From positions 50,496 to 114,495 of the forward strand of contig JAVEDE010000079.1 of NCBI GenBank assembly GCA_030841105.1: a stretch of DNA of 64,000 nt, written 5' to 3'. The position numbers and the translations under genes were made by a program. Positions 1 through 9,232 of this stretch are shown here, piece by piece. The notes below the pieces were generated by a model, which made no database searches, had not been told where the DNA came from, and saw nothing but the letters and a program-made list of their open reading frames with translations. The DNA is from Pyrinomonadaceae bacterium. Lineage in GTDB: Bacteria; Acidobacteriota; Blastocatellia; Pyrinomonadales; Pyrinomonadaceae. Numbering within the stretch: the first letter of the stretch is position 1; every line of letters starts with the position of its first letter.

Positions 1-71
1 AGCGTTGCCCTAACTAACCGACACGGCGTCGCCGCGTCGCGCGAAGCGGCGACGCCACATCCTCCAACCGG

Positions 72-108
72 GAGCGGCAGGACGAACAATCCTGTCGCTC
101 TTTTTTTT
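72..108 (+). terminator. Rho-independent terminator of the gene left of the window
   Basis: An 11-bp stem (72-82 pairing with 90-100, one G-T wobble) with a 7-base loop is followed by eight T at 101-108, a textbook intrinsic terminator. It would end a plus-strand gene lying left of the window. A second inverted repeat, CGTCGCCGC with GCGGCGACG, lies at about 27-53. Nothing coding can be supported in bases 1-71, although a TAA at 11-13 could be the end of the previous gene. Confidence 0.8.
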
Positions 109-203
109 GCGCGCGTCATTCAACACCTGACCGCCCCGCCCATCATTCGCCGCCCGCTTGCGGGTTTACAAACTTGCCCCGACTGCGGCACACTGCGCTC
201 CCG

Positions 204-1571
204 ATGGGCGACACCACACCACCAGCCGCGACGGCCGCGACGACGCACAAGCTCGCGCGCCGCCTCAATCTCTTCGACGCGACGATGCTCGTCATGGGCG
301 GCATCATCGGCGCGGGCATCTTCGTCAACCCGGCCGAGGTGGCACGGCAAGTACACACGCCGCTGCTCATCCTCGGCGCGTGGCTCATCGGCGGGCTGAT
401 CGCGCTCGCCGGAGCGTTCGTCTATGCCGAACTGGCGGCGCGCAGGCCGGAAGTCGGCGGCCAGTACGCCTACCTGCGCGACGCCTATCATCCGACCGTG
501 GCCTTCCTCTATGGGTGGTCGCTCCTGCTCGTCATCCAGTCGGGCGGGATGGCGGCCGTCGCCATCACCTTCGCGCGTTACTTCGCCGAACTGACGGGCG
601 CACCACTCGCCGAAGGCGCGCTCGCCGCGCTCGCGCTCGCACTGCTGACGGCCATCAACTGTCTCGGCGTGCGCGCCGGGAGCAACGTGCAAAGCGCGCT
701 GATGGTCTTGAAGATCGCGGCCATCGCCGCGCTCGTGCTCTGCGGCTGGTGGTTCACGACGAACGCTCCGGGCATCACGCACGCGCCCGCGCTCGGCGAA
801 CCATTGTCGTTCGATCTGCTGCTCGCCTTGGGCGCGGCGCTCACGCCCGTCATGTTCGCCTACGGCGGCTGGCAGACGACGAGTTTCGTCGCGGGCGAGA
901 TGCGCGAGCCGCGCCGCGACTTAGCGCGCGGGTTGTTGTTCGGTGTTGCGGGCGTCGTCTTACTTTACACGGCCGTCAGTTTCGTCTGCGTCTACGCGCT
1001 CGGCGCGGAAGGATTGGCCGCGACGACCACGCCCGCCAGCAGTGTCATGCGCGGCGCGCTCGGCGAACGCGGCGCGCGGCTCATCGCGCTCGGCATCACC
1101 GTCTCGACGCTCGGCTTCCTCAGCCAGTCTCTACTCACCACGCCGCGCGTCTATTTCGCGATGGCGGAGGACGGGTTGTTCTTCCGCAGCATCGCGCGTG
1201 TGAACGGGCGCACGCGCGTGCCCGTCTTCGCCATCGCCTTGCAGGGCGCGGCGGCCATCGTCATCGCGCTCTCCGGCCGCTACGGGCAGATACTCAACTA
1301 CGTCGTCTCGGTGGACTTCATCTGGTTCGGGCTGACCGGACTGTCGCTCTTTATCTTCCGTCGCCACGCGCGCGAAAGCGGCGATGACGCGGCGGGGTTC
1401 AAAGTCCCCGGCCACCCTTACACCACCGCGCTCTTTGTCGCGGCCTGCTGGCTCGTCGTCGTCAGCACCGTCTACAAGTATCCGGCCAACAGCGCGGTCG
1501 GCTTTTTGATCGTGCTCGCGGGCGTCCCCGCTTCTTACTACTGGCTGAGGCAGCAAAGGAATAAACGATGA
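204..1571 (+). CDS. APC-family amino acid permease
   Basis: Probable proton-coupled amino acid transporter of the inner membrane (APC superfamily, about 455 aa, a normal length for the family). The family signature at the first membrane helix is visible as GGIIGAGIFVNP, and about 12 hydrophobic segments follow along the whole length. The ATG at 204 is preferred; an in-frame TTG at 174 would add ten residues with no better ribosome site. Its stop overlaps the start of the aminotransferase gene (ATGA at 1568-1571), so the two are co-translated and the permease probably imports an amino acid that the aminotransferase handles. Substrate cannot be read from sequence. It could also be an exchanger, as in the LAT-like subgroup. 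Confidence 0.9.
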   Translation: MGDTTPPAATAATTHKLARRLNLFDATMLVMGGIIGAGIFVNPAEVARQVHTPLLILGAWLIGGLIALAGAFVYAELAARRPEVGGQYAYLRDAYHPTVAFLYGWSLLLVIQSGGMAAVAITFARYFAELTGAPLAEGALAALALALLTAINCLGVRAGSNVQSALMVLKIAAIAALVLCGWWFTTNAPGITHAPALGEPLSFDLLLALGAALTPVMFAYGGWQTTSFVAGEMREPRRDLARGLLFGVAGVVLLYTAVSFVCVYALGAEGLAATTTPASSVMRGALGERGARLIALGITVSTLGFLSQSLLTTPRVYFAMAEDGLFFRSIARVNGRTRVPVFAIALQGAAAIVIALSGRYGQILNYVVSVDFIWFGLTGLSLFIFRRHARESGDDAAGFKVPGHPYTTALFVAACWLVVVSTVYKYPANSAVGFLIVLAGVPASYYWLRQQRNKR

Positions 1572-2683
1572 CGAGCCAAACGCGACCGCGAACGCAACGC
1601 GTGTTGAGTTCCGCTTACATGCACTGGGCGAAGACGCAATCGGCCGCGCCCTTCAACCTCGCGACGAGCGGCGTCCGGCACTACACGCTCGAACGCCTCG
1701 GCGTCTCGCTCTCCGATCTCGAACTGAGCGGCGCGAGTTTCTACGGCTACCCGCCGCTCCAACAGGCCATCGCCGCGAAGTGCGGCGTCTCGATTGATTC
1801 GGTCGTCGCCGCGAACGGCACTTCGATGGCGAACTTCCTCGCCCTCGCCGCGCTCGTCGCGCCCGGCGACGAGATTCTCGTCGAGCAACCGACCTACGAG
1901 TTGATCATCTCGGCCGCGCTCTACCTCGGCGCGGAAGTCAAAAGGTTCGCGCGCCCCGCGGCGTCGCAGTTTCGTCTCGACGCGTCGGAAGTCGAGCGCG
2001 CGATCACGCCGCGCACGCGCCTCGTCGTCGTCACGAATTTGCACAACCCTTCGAACGCCTACGCGGACGACGAGACGCTCGGACAGATCGGCGACATCGC
2101 GGCGCGTGCCGGAGCGCGCGTCCTCGTTGACGAGGTATATCTCGACGCCGCCTTCGCGCGCGCCCCTCGCACGGCCTACCATCTCGGCGAACATTTCATT
2201 ACGACCAGCAGCCTGACGAAAGTCTACGGTCTCAGCGGCCTGCGCTGCGGTTGGATACTGGCCGCGCCCGCGCTGGCCGAACGGATGTGGCGGCTCAACG
2301 ATCTCTTCGGCGTCTCCCAGCCGCACGCCGCCGAACGTCTCAGTTGCCTCGCCTTCGAGCGTCTTCCCGAAATCGCGGCCGACTCACGCGCCCTGCTCGA
2401 ACGAAACCGCGCCCTCGCCAACAACTTTCTCGCCACGCGCAAAGACCTCGAATCATTCCCCATCACCGACGGCATGATCTCTTTCCCGCGACTCCTCACG
2501 GGCGACGTTGACGCGCTCTGCGCGCTGCTACGCGAGAAGTATGAAACGTCGCTCGTGCCGGGGAGCTTTTTCGAGATGCCCGCACACTTCCGCCTCAGCA
2601 TCGGCGGCGAGACCGAGATGCTCTCCGGCGGACTCCAACGCCTCGGCGCGGCGTTGGACGAGATCAAAGGAACGCGGAAGTAG
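1568..2683 (+). CDS. PLP-dependent aminotransferase, class I/II
   Basis: A 371-aa fold-type I aminotransferase, cytoplasmic, moving an amino group between an amino acid and a 2-oxoacid. Visible family features are the cofactor-contacting LHNPSNA stretch near residue 158, the VDEVYLDAAF stretch that supplies the cofactor-binding Asp and Tyr, and the Schiff-base lysine K218 in SSLTKVYGLSGLRCGW. The length is slightly short for the family (typically 380-400), from a trimmed N-terminus. The ATG overlaps the permease stop by four bases, so it belongs to a two-gene operon. The final codons run into the left arm of the intergenic inverted repeat that separates it from the convergent sensor kinase. 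Substrate is not predictable; aspartate, alanine/valine and MalY-like enzymes all share these motifs. Confidence 0.88.
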   Translation: MTSQTRPRTQRVLSSAYMHWAKTQSAAPFNLATSGVRHYTLERLGVSLSDLELSGASFYGYPPLQQAIAAKCGVSIDSVVAANGTSMANFLALAALVAPGDEILVEQPTYELIISAALYLGAEVKRFARPAASQFRLDASEVERAITPRTRLVVVTNLHNPSNAYADDETLGQIGDIAARAGARVLVDEVYLDAAFARAPRTAYHLGEHFITTSSLTKVYGLSGLRCGWILAAPALAERMWRLNDLFGVSQPHAAERLSCLAFERLPEIAADSRALLERNRALANNFLATRKDLESFPITDGMISFPRLLTGDVDALCALLREKYETSLVPGSFFEMPAHFRLSIGGETEMLSGGLQRLGAALDEIKGTRK

Positions 2684-2812
2684 GAACGCGGAACGAAAAG
2701 CAGAAGACAGGAAACAGAAAACAGGAGTCAGGAGTCAGAATAAAAGGCGCGTCCGTCTTCCTTCTGACTCCTGACTCCTGTTTTCTGTCTTCTACTTCCG
2801 CATTCCTACTTC
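2677..2812. repeat. 7-bp-period inverted repeat between convergent genes
   Basis: Units of seven (ACAGGAA, ACAGAAA, ACAGGAG, TCAGGAG) run to about 2740 and the mirror image (TTCTGAC, TCCTGAC, TCCTGTT) starts at 2762. The arms extend outwards through a GAAGTAGGAAYGCGGAA motif to the last codons of the aminotransferase on one side and the stop of the sensor kinase on the other, so the cassette fills the entire gap between two stop codons. A transcript in either direction would form a long hairpin, so it may serve as a bidirectional terminator. The same unit recurs at 48320-48415. Confidence 0.85.
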
Positions 2813-5800
2813 ACACGTTGGACGTGCGGCCGACGACGGTTGCGACGGCTTCGGCGAGTTCCTTCGGGGCGATGGGTTTGGCGAGGTGCATTTGGAAGCC
2901 TGCGGCGAGCGCGCGTTGCTTGTCCTCTTCGCGCGCGTAGGCGGTGAAGGCGATGGCGGGGATCGCGCTTTGGTCGCCGCTGTCGCCGCGCGCCGCGTCG
3001 CGCGCCCTGAGTTTTTCGATGAAGGTGTAGCCGTCCTCTCCGGGCATCGCGATGTCGCTCAGGATGCAGTCGAACGAATCCGCGTCGAGCGCGGCCAGAG
3101 CCTCCTCCGCCAGCTCGCACGCCTGCACGGTCGCGCCGAAGCGTTCCAGCGCCTTGCCGAGCAGCACGCGCGTGTCCGGTTCGTCCTCCACGACGAGGAT
3201 GCGCAGGCCGCCGAGCACCGCCTGCCGTTCGGCGAGTTCGCCCGCGTGCGTTTGCTCCGCATCGCCCGGCAGCGCCTCGCCGCGTTTGGCGTATTCGAGC
3301 AGCGGCAGGCGCACCTCAAAGGTCGCCCCGCGTCCCTCGCCCGCGCTCGTGGCCGCGACCGTGCCGCCGTGCAGTTCGGCGAGGTGGCGCACGATGGCGA
3401 GGCCGAGGCCGAGGCCGCCGTGCGTGCGCGTCGTCGTCTGGTCGGCCTGCCGGAAGCGGTCGAAGACGAACGGCAAAAACTCTTCCCTGATGCCCTCGCC
3501 CGTGTCTGTGACGGAGATGCGCGCCTGCGCGCCCGCGCGTTCGAGACGCACTTCGACGCGCCCGCCTTCGGGCGTGAACTTGACGGCGTTCGACAACAAG
3601 TTCCACACCACCTGTTGCAAGCGTTCCGCGTCGCCCGCGACGAGACTTGCCGCGCGGTCGAGCGCGAGGCCGAGTTCGATGCCTTTAACCTGCGCCGCCG
3701 GGCGCGCGGCCTCGCACGCCGATTCGACCACCTGCTTGAGTTCGGTCGGCTTCAATTCAAGGCGCAGCTTGCCGGTGATGATGCGCGAGGCGTCGAGTAG
3801 ATCGTCCACGAGTTGCTTCTGCGAGCGCGCGTTGCGTTCGATGGTTTCGAGTGCGCGTGCGGCCGTCGCGTCGTCGAACTTGACGGAGCGGAGCAGGTTC
3901 GTCCAGCCGAGTATGGAAGTGAGCGGCGTGCGCAGTTCGTGCGAGAGCGTAGCGAGAAACTCGTCCTTGAGCCGGTTGGCTTCCTGCGCTTCGCGGTAGA
4001 GGCGCGCGTTGTCCACGGCGAAGGCGGCGCGCTGCGCGAGGTCTTCGGCGAGCGCGAGATCGGAGAGGCCGTAACGACGCCCCGATTCGGCCGTGGCGAA
4101 CGTGATCGCGCCGAGCGTGCGCCCGCGCGCCACGAGCGGCACGATCATCGCCGACACCAGACCGAGTTCGCGCGCGACGCGGAAACGATTCCCGTCGTCG
4201 CTCGCCGTCGTCGCGTCGCTATCCGTCGCCGCATCCTCGGCCGCCGCAGCATCGCTACTCTTTGCCGCGTCGTCGGCCGCCGCAGCATCGCTCGTTGTCG
4301 CTGTCGCATCGTCGCGGGGCGGAGGGATTTCCGCGTAGAGTTCCGACTGGCCGGTGCGGATCGCCTTCGCGACGCCGGTCGCCGCTTCGGGGTTCTGGTT
4401 CTCGCGCCGTTCGAGTTCCCAGACCCGCCCAATCTTCTCCGCGTCGCCGCCGTGCGTCACGGCAATGGGGCGGATCGCGCCGTCGTCGTCCGCCACGTAG
4501 ACGACGCACCAGTCAGCGACGAACGGGACGCTCAGGCGCGCGAGTGATTCGAGCGTCGTTTCGTAGTCGAGCGAGGCGGCCAACAGCGCGCTCGCTTCGA
4601 CGAGAAAGCGTTGCGTCGCCTCTTGCTGCTCGCGCTCGGTGATGTCGGTGAGCGTGCCGACCCATTCGCGCAAGTGCCCGTCGTCGGCGATGACGGGGAC
4701 GCCGCGCACGGCGAAGTCGCGGTAGCGTCCGTCGCGCTGGCGGATGCGGTACTCGGTCGCGTAGACGCTGCGCGACTCGACGGCGTGTCGCCAGCGCGCG
4801 GCGGTGCGCTCGCGGTCTTCAGGGTGGACGGCGTCGAGCCAACCCCGGCCGCTCACCTCTTCCTTCGTCTGCCCGGTCATCGCGCGCCACGCCGGGATGT
4901 CGGCGACGCGCCCGGCGGCGTCCGCCGTCCACACCACCTGCGCCGTCGCCGTGACGAGCGAACGATAGCGATCAAACTCGCCGCGCGCGCGCTCCTCCGC
5001 GACGGACAACGCGCCCTCCGTCCGTTTGCGTTCGATGAACTGGCCGAACTGCGCGCCGATGGTGTTCATCAGCGCGCGCAACTCCGGCTCGGACGTTCTC
5101 ACCTCGCGGCTTAAAAATTCCATCACGCCGAGCACCTCGCGGCCGAGCGTGACGGGAAAGCCGAAGGCCGCGTGCAAACCTGTGCGCGCGGCCACGTCGG
5201 CGCGCGTCAGGTTTCGTTCCCGCGTCACGTCTGCAACCCATGCCGGTTCGCCGCTCTCCCAGATGCGACCGGGGAGGCCGACCCCGCGCGCGAACTTCAA
5301 CTCGCGCGTGTGCGCGGCAAACTCGCCCGACTCTGCTTCGGCCGACTGCCAGATTTCCTGACAGCGCAGCACGCCCGCCGCGTCGTCGTCAACGCCGCGC
5401 GCGTCTCCGTCGTCCGCGCGCCAGAACGCGCCCATCTCCCAACGCAAATTTTCGCAGACGGCTTCGAGGATGTTGTGCGCCGCTTCGCCCACGCTCGCCG
5501 CTTCGGCCAGCACGCGCGTCACGGCGTGGTGCGCCGCCAGCCGACGCTCAGCGCGCTTGCGCTCCGTGATGTCGCGCGCGATGCCCGTGAAGTAGCGCAC
5601 GCCGTCTTCGACGAATTCGCCGAAAGAGATTTCGAGTTCGATCTCGCGCCCGTCGCGGTGCAGGCCGGGCAGTTCGACGCCGCCCCAACTGATGTGGCGC
5701 GCGCCCGTCGCAAGGTAGCGTTCCAGCCCCGCGCGGTGAACGTGGCGCAAATAATCGGGCATCAAGAGGGTGAGGTTTTGGCCGAGCAGTTTCGCGACGG

Positions 5801-6008
5801 GGTGGCCGAAAATCTTTTCGGCGGCGCGGTTGACGAAATGGATCACGCTCGCGGCGTCAATGATGATGATGGCGTCGGCGGCGTTCTCGGCGAAGGTGAG
5901 GAATCGCCCGTCGCACGTCTCGTCCACAGGTGCGGACTCTACAGCAGCGGCGGCGGATTCAATTGCCTCGCGCGACGAGTTGTCCTCTTCCGGTAGAGGG
6001 GAGTTCAT
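2811..6008 (-). CDS. Hybrid sensor histidine kinase (PAS-GAF-PAS-GAF-HisKA-HATPase-REC)
   Basis: A 1065-aa cytoplasmic two-component sensor with no membrane segment. Domains in order: PAS about 30-150, GAF about 165-320, PAS about 350-470, GAF about 480-670, HisKA about 680-745 with phosphorylatable H690 in LSHELRTPLTS, HATPase about 790-905 with N-box NLLSNAVKF and G-boxes DTGEGI and GGLGLGLAI, and a C-terminal receiver about 935-1055 with D985 in LSDIAMPGEDG. No DNA-binding output is attached and no separate regulator lies nearby, so the phosphate probably passes to a distant protein. The second GAF has an Ala/Asp/Ser/Thr-rich expansion at about 563-603. Start is the ATG at 6006-6008; a perfect TATAAT lies 53-58 bases upstream. 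Confidence 0.93.
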   Translation of the reverse strand: MNSPLPEEDNSSREAIESAAAAVESAPVDETCDGRFLTFAENAADAIIIIDAASVIHFVNRAAEKIFGHPVAKLLGQNLTLLMPDYLRHVHRAGLERYLATGARHISWGGVELPGLHRDGREIELEISFGEFVEDGVRYFTGIARDITERKRAERRLAAHHAVTRVLAEAASVGEAAHNILEAVCENLRWEMGAFWRADDGDARGVDDDAAGVLRCQEIWQSAEAESGEFAAHTRELKFARGVGLPGRIWESGEPAWVADVTRERNLTRADVAARTGLHAAFGFPVTLGREVLGVMEFLSREVRTSEPELRALMNTIGAQFGQFIERKRTEGALSVAEERARGEFDRYRSLVTATAQVVWTADAAGRVADIPAWRAMTGQTKEEVSGRGWLDAVHPEDRERTAARWRHAVESRSVYATEYRIRQRDGRYRDFAVRGVPVIADDGHLREWVGTLTDITEREQQEATQRFLVEASALLAASLDYETTLESLARLSVPFVADWCVVYVADDDGAIRPIAVTHGGDAEKIGRVWELERRENQNPEAATGVAKAIRTGQSELYAEIPPPRDDATATTSDAAAADDAAKSSDAAAAEDAATDSDATTASDDGNRFRVARELGLVSAMIVPLVARGRTLGAITFATAESGRRYGLSDLALAEDLAQRAAFAVDNARLYREAQEANRLKDEFLATLSHELRTPLTSILGWTNLLRSVKFDDATAARALETIERNARSQKQLVDDLLDASRIITGKLRLELKPTELKQVVESACEAARPAAQVKGIELGLALDRAASLVAGDAERLQQVVWNLLSNAVKFTPEGGRVEVRLERAGAQARISVTDTGEGIREEFLPFVFDRFRQADQTTTRTHGGLGLGLAIVRHLAELHGGTVAATSAGEGRGATFEVRLPLLEYAKRGEALPGDAEQTHAGELAERQAVLGGLRILVVEDEPDTRVLLGKALERFGATVQACELAEEALAALDADSFDCILSDIAMPGEDGYTFIEKLRARDAARGDSGDQSAIPAIAFTAYAREEDKQRALAAGFQMHLAKPIAPKELAEAVATVVGRTSNV
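4198..4320. repeat. 36-bp-period coding repeat in the kinase GAF domain
   Basis: Two copies about 36 bp apart, starting near 4234 and 4270, share the 20-mer at 4237-4256 and 4273-4292. They encode an Ala/Asp/Ser/Thr-rich stretch (units like SDAAAADDAAK, SDAAAAEDAAT). The period is a multiple of three, so the frame is kept. The insertion falls in a surface loop of the second GAF domain. Confidence 0.8.
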
Positions 6009-6060
6009 AGACGCGACTCACGAAACCTAGCTGGTCTGGATTGATTCGTCGGGGGAGCAG

Positions 6061-6066
6061 ATTATA
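6061..6066 (-). promoter_or_regulatory. Candidate -10 box of the sensor kinase gene
   Basis: Read on the minus strand this is TATAAT, a perfect -10. It would place the transcript start near 6054, giving a leader of roughly 46 bases. No good -35 lies 16-18 bases upstream, so the promoter may be activator-dependent. A short palindrome, CGATT-TGC-AATCG (about 6088-6100), overlaps the -35 area and could be an operator. Nothing else is evident in the 6009-6220 gap. Confidence 0.45.
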
Positions 6067-6220
6067 ACGCACCCGCGCGACTTATAGCGATTTGCAATCG
6101 GCTGAGACGCTCCGGTGATTGGTGATCGCTACCGGCAGACCACAGGGATAAAGCATGAGTGATGACCGGGGAAGCATCCACGCGTGAGAAGCATTCACTT
6201 CATCCCTCACCCTGCTGCCC

Positions 6221-7774
6221 TCATCCCTTGCTTCGCATGCAGCCGATGCCGGACAGGCGTTCGACGAGGTAGGCGCGGTAGAAACTTTCGCGGTCGAAGT
6301 GTGTGAGGCTTTCGGGGCGGCGCAGGAAGTTGTGTCCCGGTCGCACCACGTCGTAGTGTGTGTGCCAGCCCATTGATTTCTCGCCCGCGTTCCAGCGCGG
6401 CTGGCGTTCGCCGAACACCTTCCGCTCGCCGTGTCGCTGCGAGCGAATCGAGTAGTGCTTCAACAAAAACTTGTACGGGTAGACGCGCCGCCCGTCGAAC
6501 TGCACGTCGTGCCCGCCCGAATCCGCGAGCGAAATTTTGCGGCCGAGGTTCTGCCACGCCTTGACCTGTACGTAGTCGGGCTGCGTGCGCCCGAACTCGA
6601 AGAACTTGAAGTGCGACTCGAAATCCGAATTGGCCGCGAAGCTGTTGTCAACGGGACGGAAGTTGACGACGGTGTGGTCAACCGAGTTGAAGCCGCTGCG
6701 TTCGACGCGATACAGCCCGTCGCGTAGAGAGACGCCCGGCCAGGGGCTTTCCCTCAACTCGTCCGCGTCGTGATGGATGAACCAGTCGGCCTCGATGGTC
6801 TGGCTCAACTCCTCCACGCGCCGGAGCAACTCGCGCCAGTCGTAACTGTGCGACGCGCCGCCCGCCGGAAACCGCTCCAACCCGGCGAGGCCGTGCCCCA
6901 GAAACTCCCCTGCGATCTCGAACGTCCGGTCGCTCGACCAGTTGTCGAGCAGGTAGACTTCGACGCCCTGCGCGAACAGATGCCTGAGCGACGCGGCGAT
7001 GATGTCCGCCTCGTTGTAGGCCGTCATCAACGCGACGACGCGGAAGCCTGCGGGCGCGCGTAAGTCTCGCGTGGCGGCGTCGTTTCGTTCGAGCACGGCG
7101 AGTGAGGTGCGCTTCTGCCACTCGTGATCGTTGTCCATCGTGAGGCCGGTGAAGTTGATCCTGAGTCGCTCGGCGCGGAGCAGCATTTCGAGTTCCGCCA
7201 GATTCCATTCGCGTACGTGGCTGGGGTTTTGCGGCGGCCCGAAGTGGCTGCTGCCGCGCACGAGGTCGCGCTCCGGCGTCGTCAAGACGGCGGCGGGCGC
7301 GTGTTCGAGCAACGCGCGCAGATTGGCGAGCAGCCCCGTCGGGTCAACGAGGTGTTCGATGACATCCGAGCAGACGACGACGGACGAGGCGACGATTGCA
7401 GGGTCGAGTTCGATCACGCCGTCGCGTTCCAAGTCCCACTCGATCCATTGGCCGAAGGGGTAACGCTCGCGGCAGCGGTGCAGGTTGTCGCCGAAGTCAA
7501 CGCCGATCACTTCAAAGCGCGGGTGTAGTTCGACGAGCTTGTGCGCCAGCCCGCAGCCGATGTCTATCACGTGGCGACAGCCGTAATAGGCCGCGAGGTG
7601 CGCGGCGAGCGGGTAGGCGTCGGGCTGGTGCGTGATGCCGCGCGTGTCCGCGAGCGTGTCGTGAAAATATTCGGGCGCGGCGCGCGTGGTGTAGCCCGGC
7701 TTGATGAAAAACTCCGCGCGCCCGTCGTTCGTGCTGGCGCGCCCGTTCGTGATGTGGTCTTTCGCCGTGGTCAT
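6221..7774 (-). CDS. Methyltransferase-glycosyltransferase fusion
   Basis: A 517-aa two-domain protein. Residues about 50-220 look like a class I SAM-dependent methyltransferase, with the glycine-rich loop VIDIGCGLAHK and a later acidic VIGVDFGD strand. Residues about 245-500 look like a GT2-family glycosyltransferase, opening with VVALMTAYNEAD and carrying a DNWSSD nucleotide-binding strand and a DADE metal-binding motif. It probably builds and caps a surface glycan, though acceptor and sugar are unknown. It is the last gene of a three-gene minus-strand glycan set; its start lies three bases beyond the stop of the preceding gene, so translational coupling is likely. No membrane segment is seen, so it should act on the cytoplasmic face. 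Confidence 0.85.
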   Translation of the reverse strand: MTTAKDHITNGRASTNDGRAEFFIKPGYTTRAAPEYFHDTLADTRGITHQPDAYPLAAHLAAYYGCRHVIDIGCGLAHKLVELHPRFEVIGVDFGDNLHRCRERYPFGQWIEWDLERDGVIELDPAIVASSVVVCSDVIEHLVDPTGLLANLRALLEHAPAAVLTTPERDLVRGSSHFGPPQNPSHVREWNLAELEMLLRAERLRINFTGLTMDNDHEWQKRTSLAVLERNDAATRDLRAPAGFRVVALMTAYNEADIIAASLRHLFAQGVEVYLLDNWSSDRTFEIAGEFLGHGLAGLERFPAGGASHSYDWRELLRRVEELSQTIEADWFIHHDADELRESPWPGVSLRDGLYRVERSGFNSVDHTVVNFRPVDNSFAANSDFESHFKFFEFGRTQPDYVQVKAWQNLGRKISLADSGGHDVQFDGRRVYPYKFLLKHYSIRSQRHGERKVFGERQPRWNAGEKSMGWHTHYDVVRPGHNFLRRPESLTHFDRESFYRAYLVERLSGIGCMRSKG

Positions 7775-7777
7775 CTT

Positions 7778-9181
7778 TCAACCTTTGAACTTGTTCGAGA
7801 TGTGCGACGAGTGGCCGTGCAGGCGCGAGACGGTTTGCAGGTGTTGGACGTAGGAATGCTCCGTGCCGTAGAGCTTGTAGCCGCGTTCGCCGAGGAAGCG
7901 ACTCCAGCGTATGTCATAGCCGGGCGGGATGCGGCGTTTGATCTCGTCCCAGTTGGCGACGATCTCCTGCAAGGGGCGGCGCGGAAAGAGGACGCACTGC
8001 GTACCGTAAAACTTGTGCGGGTCAATGACGGTCGAGCCGTACTCGTTGCCGGGCAGGTAGAGCGTGAGCAGCCCGGTGTCCGGGTTGACGCGCAGCGTGC
8101 GCAGTTTTTCGTTGAAGCGTTTCGAGAAGATGATGTCGTCTTCGATGAACAGGATGCGGTCGCCCTCGCGCGTCTCTTCGAGCACGCGCTGGAAGGCGAA
8201 GTGGACGGCCTCCTGCACCGAGTCGTAAGTGCTCATCCCCTCTTCGCGCGCGTGGACGTAGACGGCGGCGGGCGCGAGCGCGTTGACGAGCGAGAGATAC
8301 TTGCCCGACAGCTTCGGCGTGTGGCTCGTGTCAATCACGATGACGGGCGGTTCAAGCCCCGCGCTCACCGTGCGGAACGAGGCGACGAACTGCTCCATCA
8401 ACCACGCGTTGCGATCGCAACTGAGAATCAGAGGGACGACTCGCCCATCCGGCGACATGATGCGCCCCCACCAGTCCGCGCCGTACTTCTCTGCGAGCAC
8501 GGCGTTCATCTCCGCGCTGGCGCGGTTGACGTAGTCGGAATAGTCCGTGATTGACTTGTGCTCTTTGTGCGTGATGCGCGCGCGGTTCGTCAAGACGTTC
8601 GCCAGTCCGGCCTCGCGCACGCGGTAGCCGTAGTCGTAATCCACGCCCCAGCCGTAGGTCAGGCGCAAGTCCCAGAAGCCGAGGCGTTCGATGGTTGAGG
8701 CTTTGACGAGCGGGGCGGTCGCTTCGAGATAGGTGACGAGTTCGGCTTCGCTCGCGGCCTGCTCCATAAACTTGTGCGGCGAGTTGTGCTGCGGCGCGAT
8801 CTGCGCGTAGAGGTCGGACGCAAACAGCACGTCGCATAGGTTCGAGAGCACGTCATTGCCGTACTCGAAGCCCACGTCGGAGTTGAGAAACCAGTAGGCG
8901 TCGTAAGCGTCTTCGGCCGAGGCGATCTGATAGCCTTCGTGCATGCCGCGCGTGAAGCCGAGGTTTTCGGGGAGCGCGTGCGTGGCGGAGGCGGGGCGCG
9001 TCTGCGATCCGTTGTCTATGACGTAGACTTTTTTGTTCGCGTAGTGGAGATCGTGCGTGAGGTAAGCGGCCAGCGCGTCGGTGAGCGCGGCGGTGTTGAA
9101 GTTCAAGACGATGATCGCCACTTTGGGCGGCGCGGGCATCTGCGGCGCGGGCGTCGGCGACGCGTGTGTCTCTTCGCTCAT
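7778..9181 (-). CDS. Tandem glycosyltransferase (two GT-A domains)
   Basis: A 467-aa protein. Residues about 15-215 are a GT2-type domain (VAIIVLNFNTA start, VIDNGS strand, FLNSDVGF as the metal site). Residues about 225-467 look like a second GT-A fold: VVPLILSCDRN opening, VIVIDTS strand and FIEDDIIFS, an acidic motif placed as the DxD of that fold. Tandem GT-A fusions often add two sugars in succession, which is an inference here. It lies between two other glycan genes, 51 bp after one and 3 bp before the next. The second domain could instead be a degenerate, non-catalytic copy; the motif is present, so activity is plausible. Confidence 0.82.
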   Translation of the reverse strand: MSEETHASPTPAPQMPAPPKVAIIVLNFNTAALTDALAAYLTHDLHYANKKVYVIDNGSQTRPASATHALPENLGFTRGMHEGYQIASAEDAYDAYWFLNSDVGFEYGNDVLSNLCDVLFASDLYAQIAPQHNSPHKFMEQAASEAELVTYLEATAPLVKASTIERLGFWDLRLTYGWGVDYDYGYRVREAGLANVLTNRARITHKEHKSITDYSDYVNRASAEMNAVLAEKYGADWWGRIMSPDGRVVPLILSCDRNAWLMEQFVASFRTVSAGLEPPVIVIDTSHTPKLSGKYLSLVNALAPAAVYVHAREEGMSTYDSVQEAVHFAFQRVLEETREGDRILFIEDDIIFSKRFNEKLRTLRVNPDTGLLTLYLPGNEYGSTVIDPHKFYGTQCVLFPRRPLQEIVANWDEIKRRIPPGYDIRWSRFLGERGYKLYGTEHSYVQHLQTVSRLHGHSSHISNKFKG

Positions 9182-9232
9182 CCTACCCTTCCCTTTCCTC
9201 TCCGGTTCTCAACCAACTCGCGCGCGCGGCCA

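Noticed and set aside
1..71. Coding end of the preceding gene
   Set aside because: A TAA at 11-13 would fit but three codons are not enough to support a gene.
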